Assembly (NCBI GenBank): GCA_035528905.1
Contig: DATKXU010000059.1
Location: 1 to 17,475 of the forward strand
Source: DATKXU01 sp035528905
Lineage (GTDB): Bacteria > Armatimonadota > UBA5829 > DTJY01
Length of the DNA stretch: 17,475 bases
Reading direction: 5' to 3'
The notes under the pieces were generated by a model. It searched no databases, was not told the origin of the DNA, and saw only the letters and a list, made by a program, of their open reading frames with translations. A program made the translations under genes and the position numbers. Shown one piece after another: positions 15,286 to 17,475 of this stretch. Every line of letters starts with the position of its first letter. The stretch's first letter is position 1.

Positions 15286-15307
<22 letters not shown>
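15193..15307. repeat. Direct repeat copy B of the gspE/gspF junction
   Basis: This 115-bp segment contains the true gspE end and stop (15286-15307), a 6-base spacer and the gspF fragment start (15193-15279). It is the partner of 12643-12763. Similarity starts at CAGCGC on the gspF side and stops at CTCGACCTCG on the gspE side; flanking bases do not match. Confidence 0.92.
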
Positions 15308-16974
<1,667 letters not shown>

Positions 16975-17321
16975 TCAAGGTCCTTCCAGGTTGCTTGCCA
17001 AGTCTATGACCGTGAAACGGATCGCTTTGTTCCGGCATCCGGTGCGCTTGCCTGGCAGTCGCAACAAGACGCATACAGCCCCAGAGACAAGCGCATCTAA
17101 TACTTAGACGCCCGAAGAGCGGAAAAAGTTGTGGGATAGCCGGCAATTGCTTCTCCACATCGCTTCGGCGTACTGAGTGTTTAGACACCGGGGGCCTGTT
17201 TATCCTTCAAGGGAATTCAGAATTGCAGGCACCCGGAGCGCGCATCTGCCTCCGCCAAGGTTGGCCTCTTAGCTGGTATGCAATCGGCTTACTGCCGAAG
17301 TGGTGGACGACAAGTAGAGCG
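16975..17321. other. Leader and probable promoter region of the T2SS operon
   Basis: About 350 bases upstream of gspE without a convincing gene; a 75-codon minus frame at 16961-17188 has poor protein character. The region must hold the operon promoter if transcription starts here. An AT-rich patch on the minus strand around 17095-17110 contains the perfect short palindrome TCTAA-TAC-TTAGA (17096-17108), a possible operator or -10 neighbourhood, but no good -35 hexamer was found at the right spacing. A GGAAGGA ribosome site precedes gspE. Confidence 0.35.
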
Positions 17322-17475
17322 CTAGGGTTCCACGGCCTTCTGCTGGAAATCAGGCGGATTACCCCCGTGCCGGAGGTCTACAAAGCGGTGCGTGAATCCG
17401 CCCTTGCTTACGTGGAAGACGCGATATCCGGTCAGGCCCGCATCCGGGCTGCACGAGAAGCTGGTCGCAGGCGTG
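17322..17475 (-). CDS. Possible 3' end of an upstream gene (partial)
   Basis: The minus frame entering from the right edge is open for 50 codons and stops with TAG at 17322-17324. It has GC-rich third positions and a protein-like text (GLTGYRVFHVSKGG, then FTHRFVDLRHGGNPPDFQQ). The product is unrecognised. A plus-strand open frame over the same bases (containing EVYKAVRESALAYVEDA) is an alternative, so the direction of coding here is uncertain. Confidence 0.3.
   Translation of the reverse strand, partial: TPATSFSCSPDAGLTGYRVFHVSKGGFTHRFVDLRHGGNPPDFQQKAVEP

Overview
The window is dominated by one long minus-strand operon for a type II secretion system (T2SS). Read in transcription order from right to left it runs gspE, an unrelated 737-residue gene, gspF, gspG, gspH, gspI, gspJ, gspK, a PilM-PilN fusion in the gspL slot, a PilO/GspM-like gene in the gspM slot, a GspC/PilP-like gene, and gspD. 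After a 258-bp gap with a strong hairpin comes a secreted glycoside hydrolase family 38 (alpha-mannosidase type) gene, which runs off the left edge. No RNA gene, CRISPR array, transposase or integrase was seen. The long plus-strand ORFs are antisense shadows.

The DNA is GC-rich. The secretin, the complete pseudopilin set and the outer-membrane assembly parts point to a diderm bacterium. The PilM-N/PilO style inner-membrane platform, the secreted GH38 enzyme, and short-period repeats of the type seen in environmental genomes (planctomycete, armatimonadote and similar lineages) suggest an uncultured or environmental phylum. That placement is inference; nothing in the window fixes the taxon.

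Layout: 17475-16975 is mostly non-coding, with a possible gene tail at the right edge and the gspE leader. 16974-15286 is the motor ATPase GspE. 15307-12643 is an inserted block: the gspE/gspF junction appears twice (15193-15307 and 12643-12763, about 95% identical), and between the copies lies a less GC-rich gene for a signal-peptide protein with a possible secretin-N0/STN-like N-terminal part and a propeller-like C-terminal part. 12729-8095 holds GspF and the pseudopilins G, H, I, J and K. 8085-5055 is the inner-membrane platform (PilM-N fusion, PilO/GspM, GspC/PilP). 5009-2634 is the secretin. Most neighbours overlap by 4-26 bp or lie within 50 bp, so translation is probably coupled.

How it works together (established for the family): GspE powers GspF to assemble a pseudopilus from GspG with an H/I/J/K tip. 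The L/M/C proteins link this motor to the GspD pore in the outer membrane. Prepilin peptidase (GspO) is not in the window and must be elsewhere. The adjacent secreted GH38 enzyme is a plausible T2SS substrate. The most unusual points are the duplicated-junction insertion between gspE and gspF, and the short repeats that form the N-terminal leader codons of the gspH and gspI prepilins.
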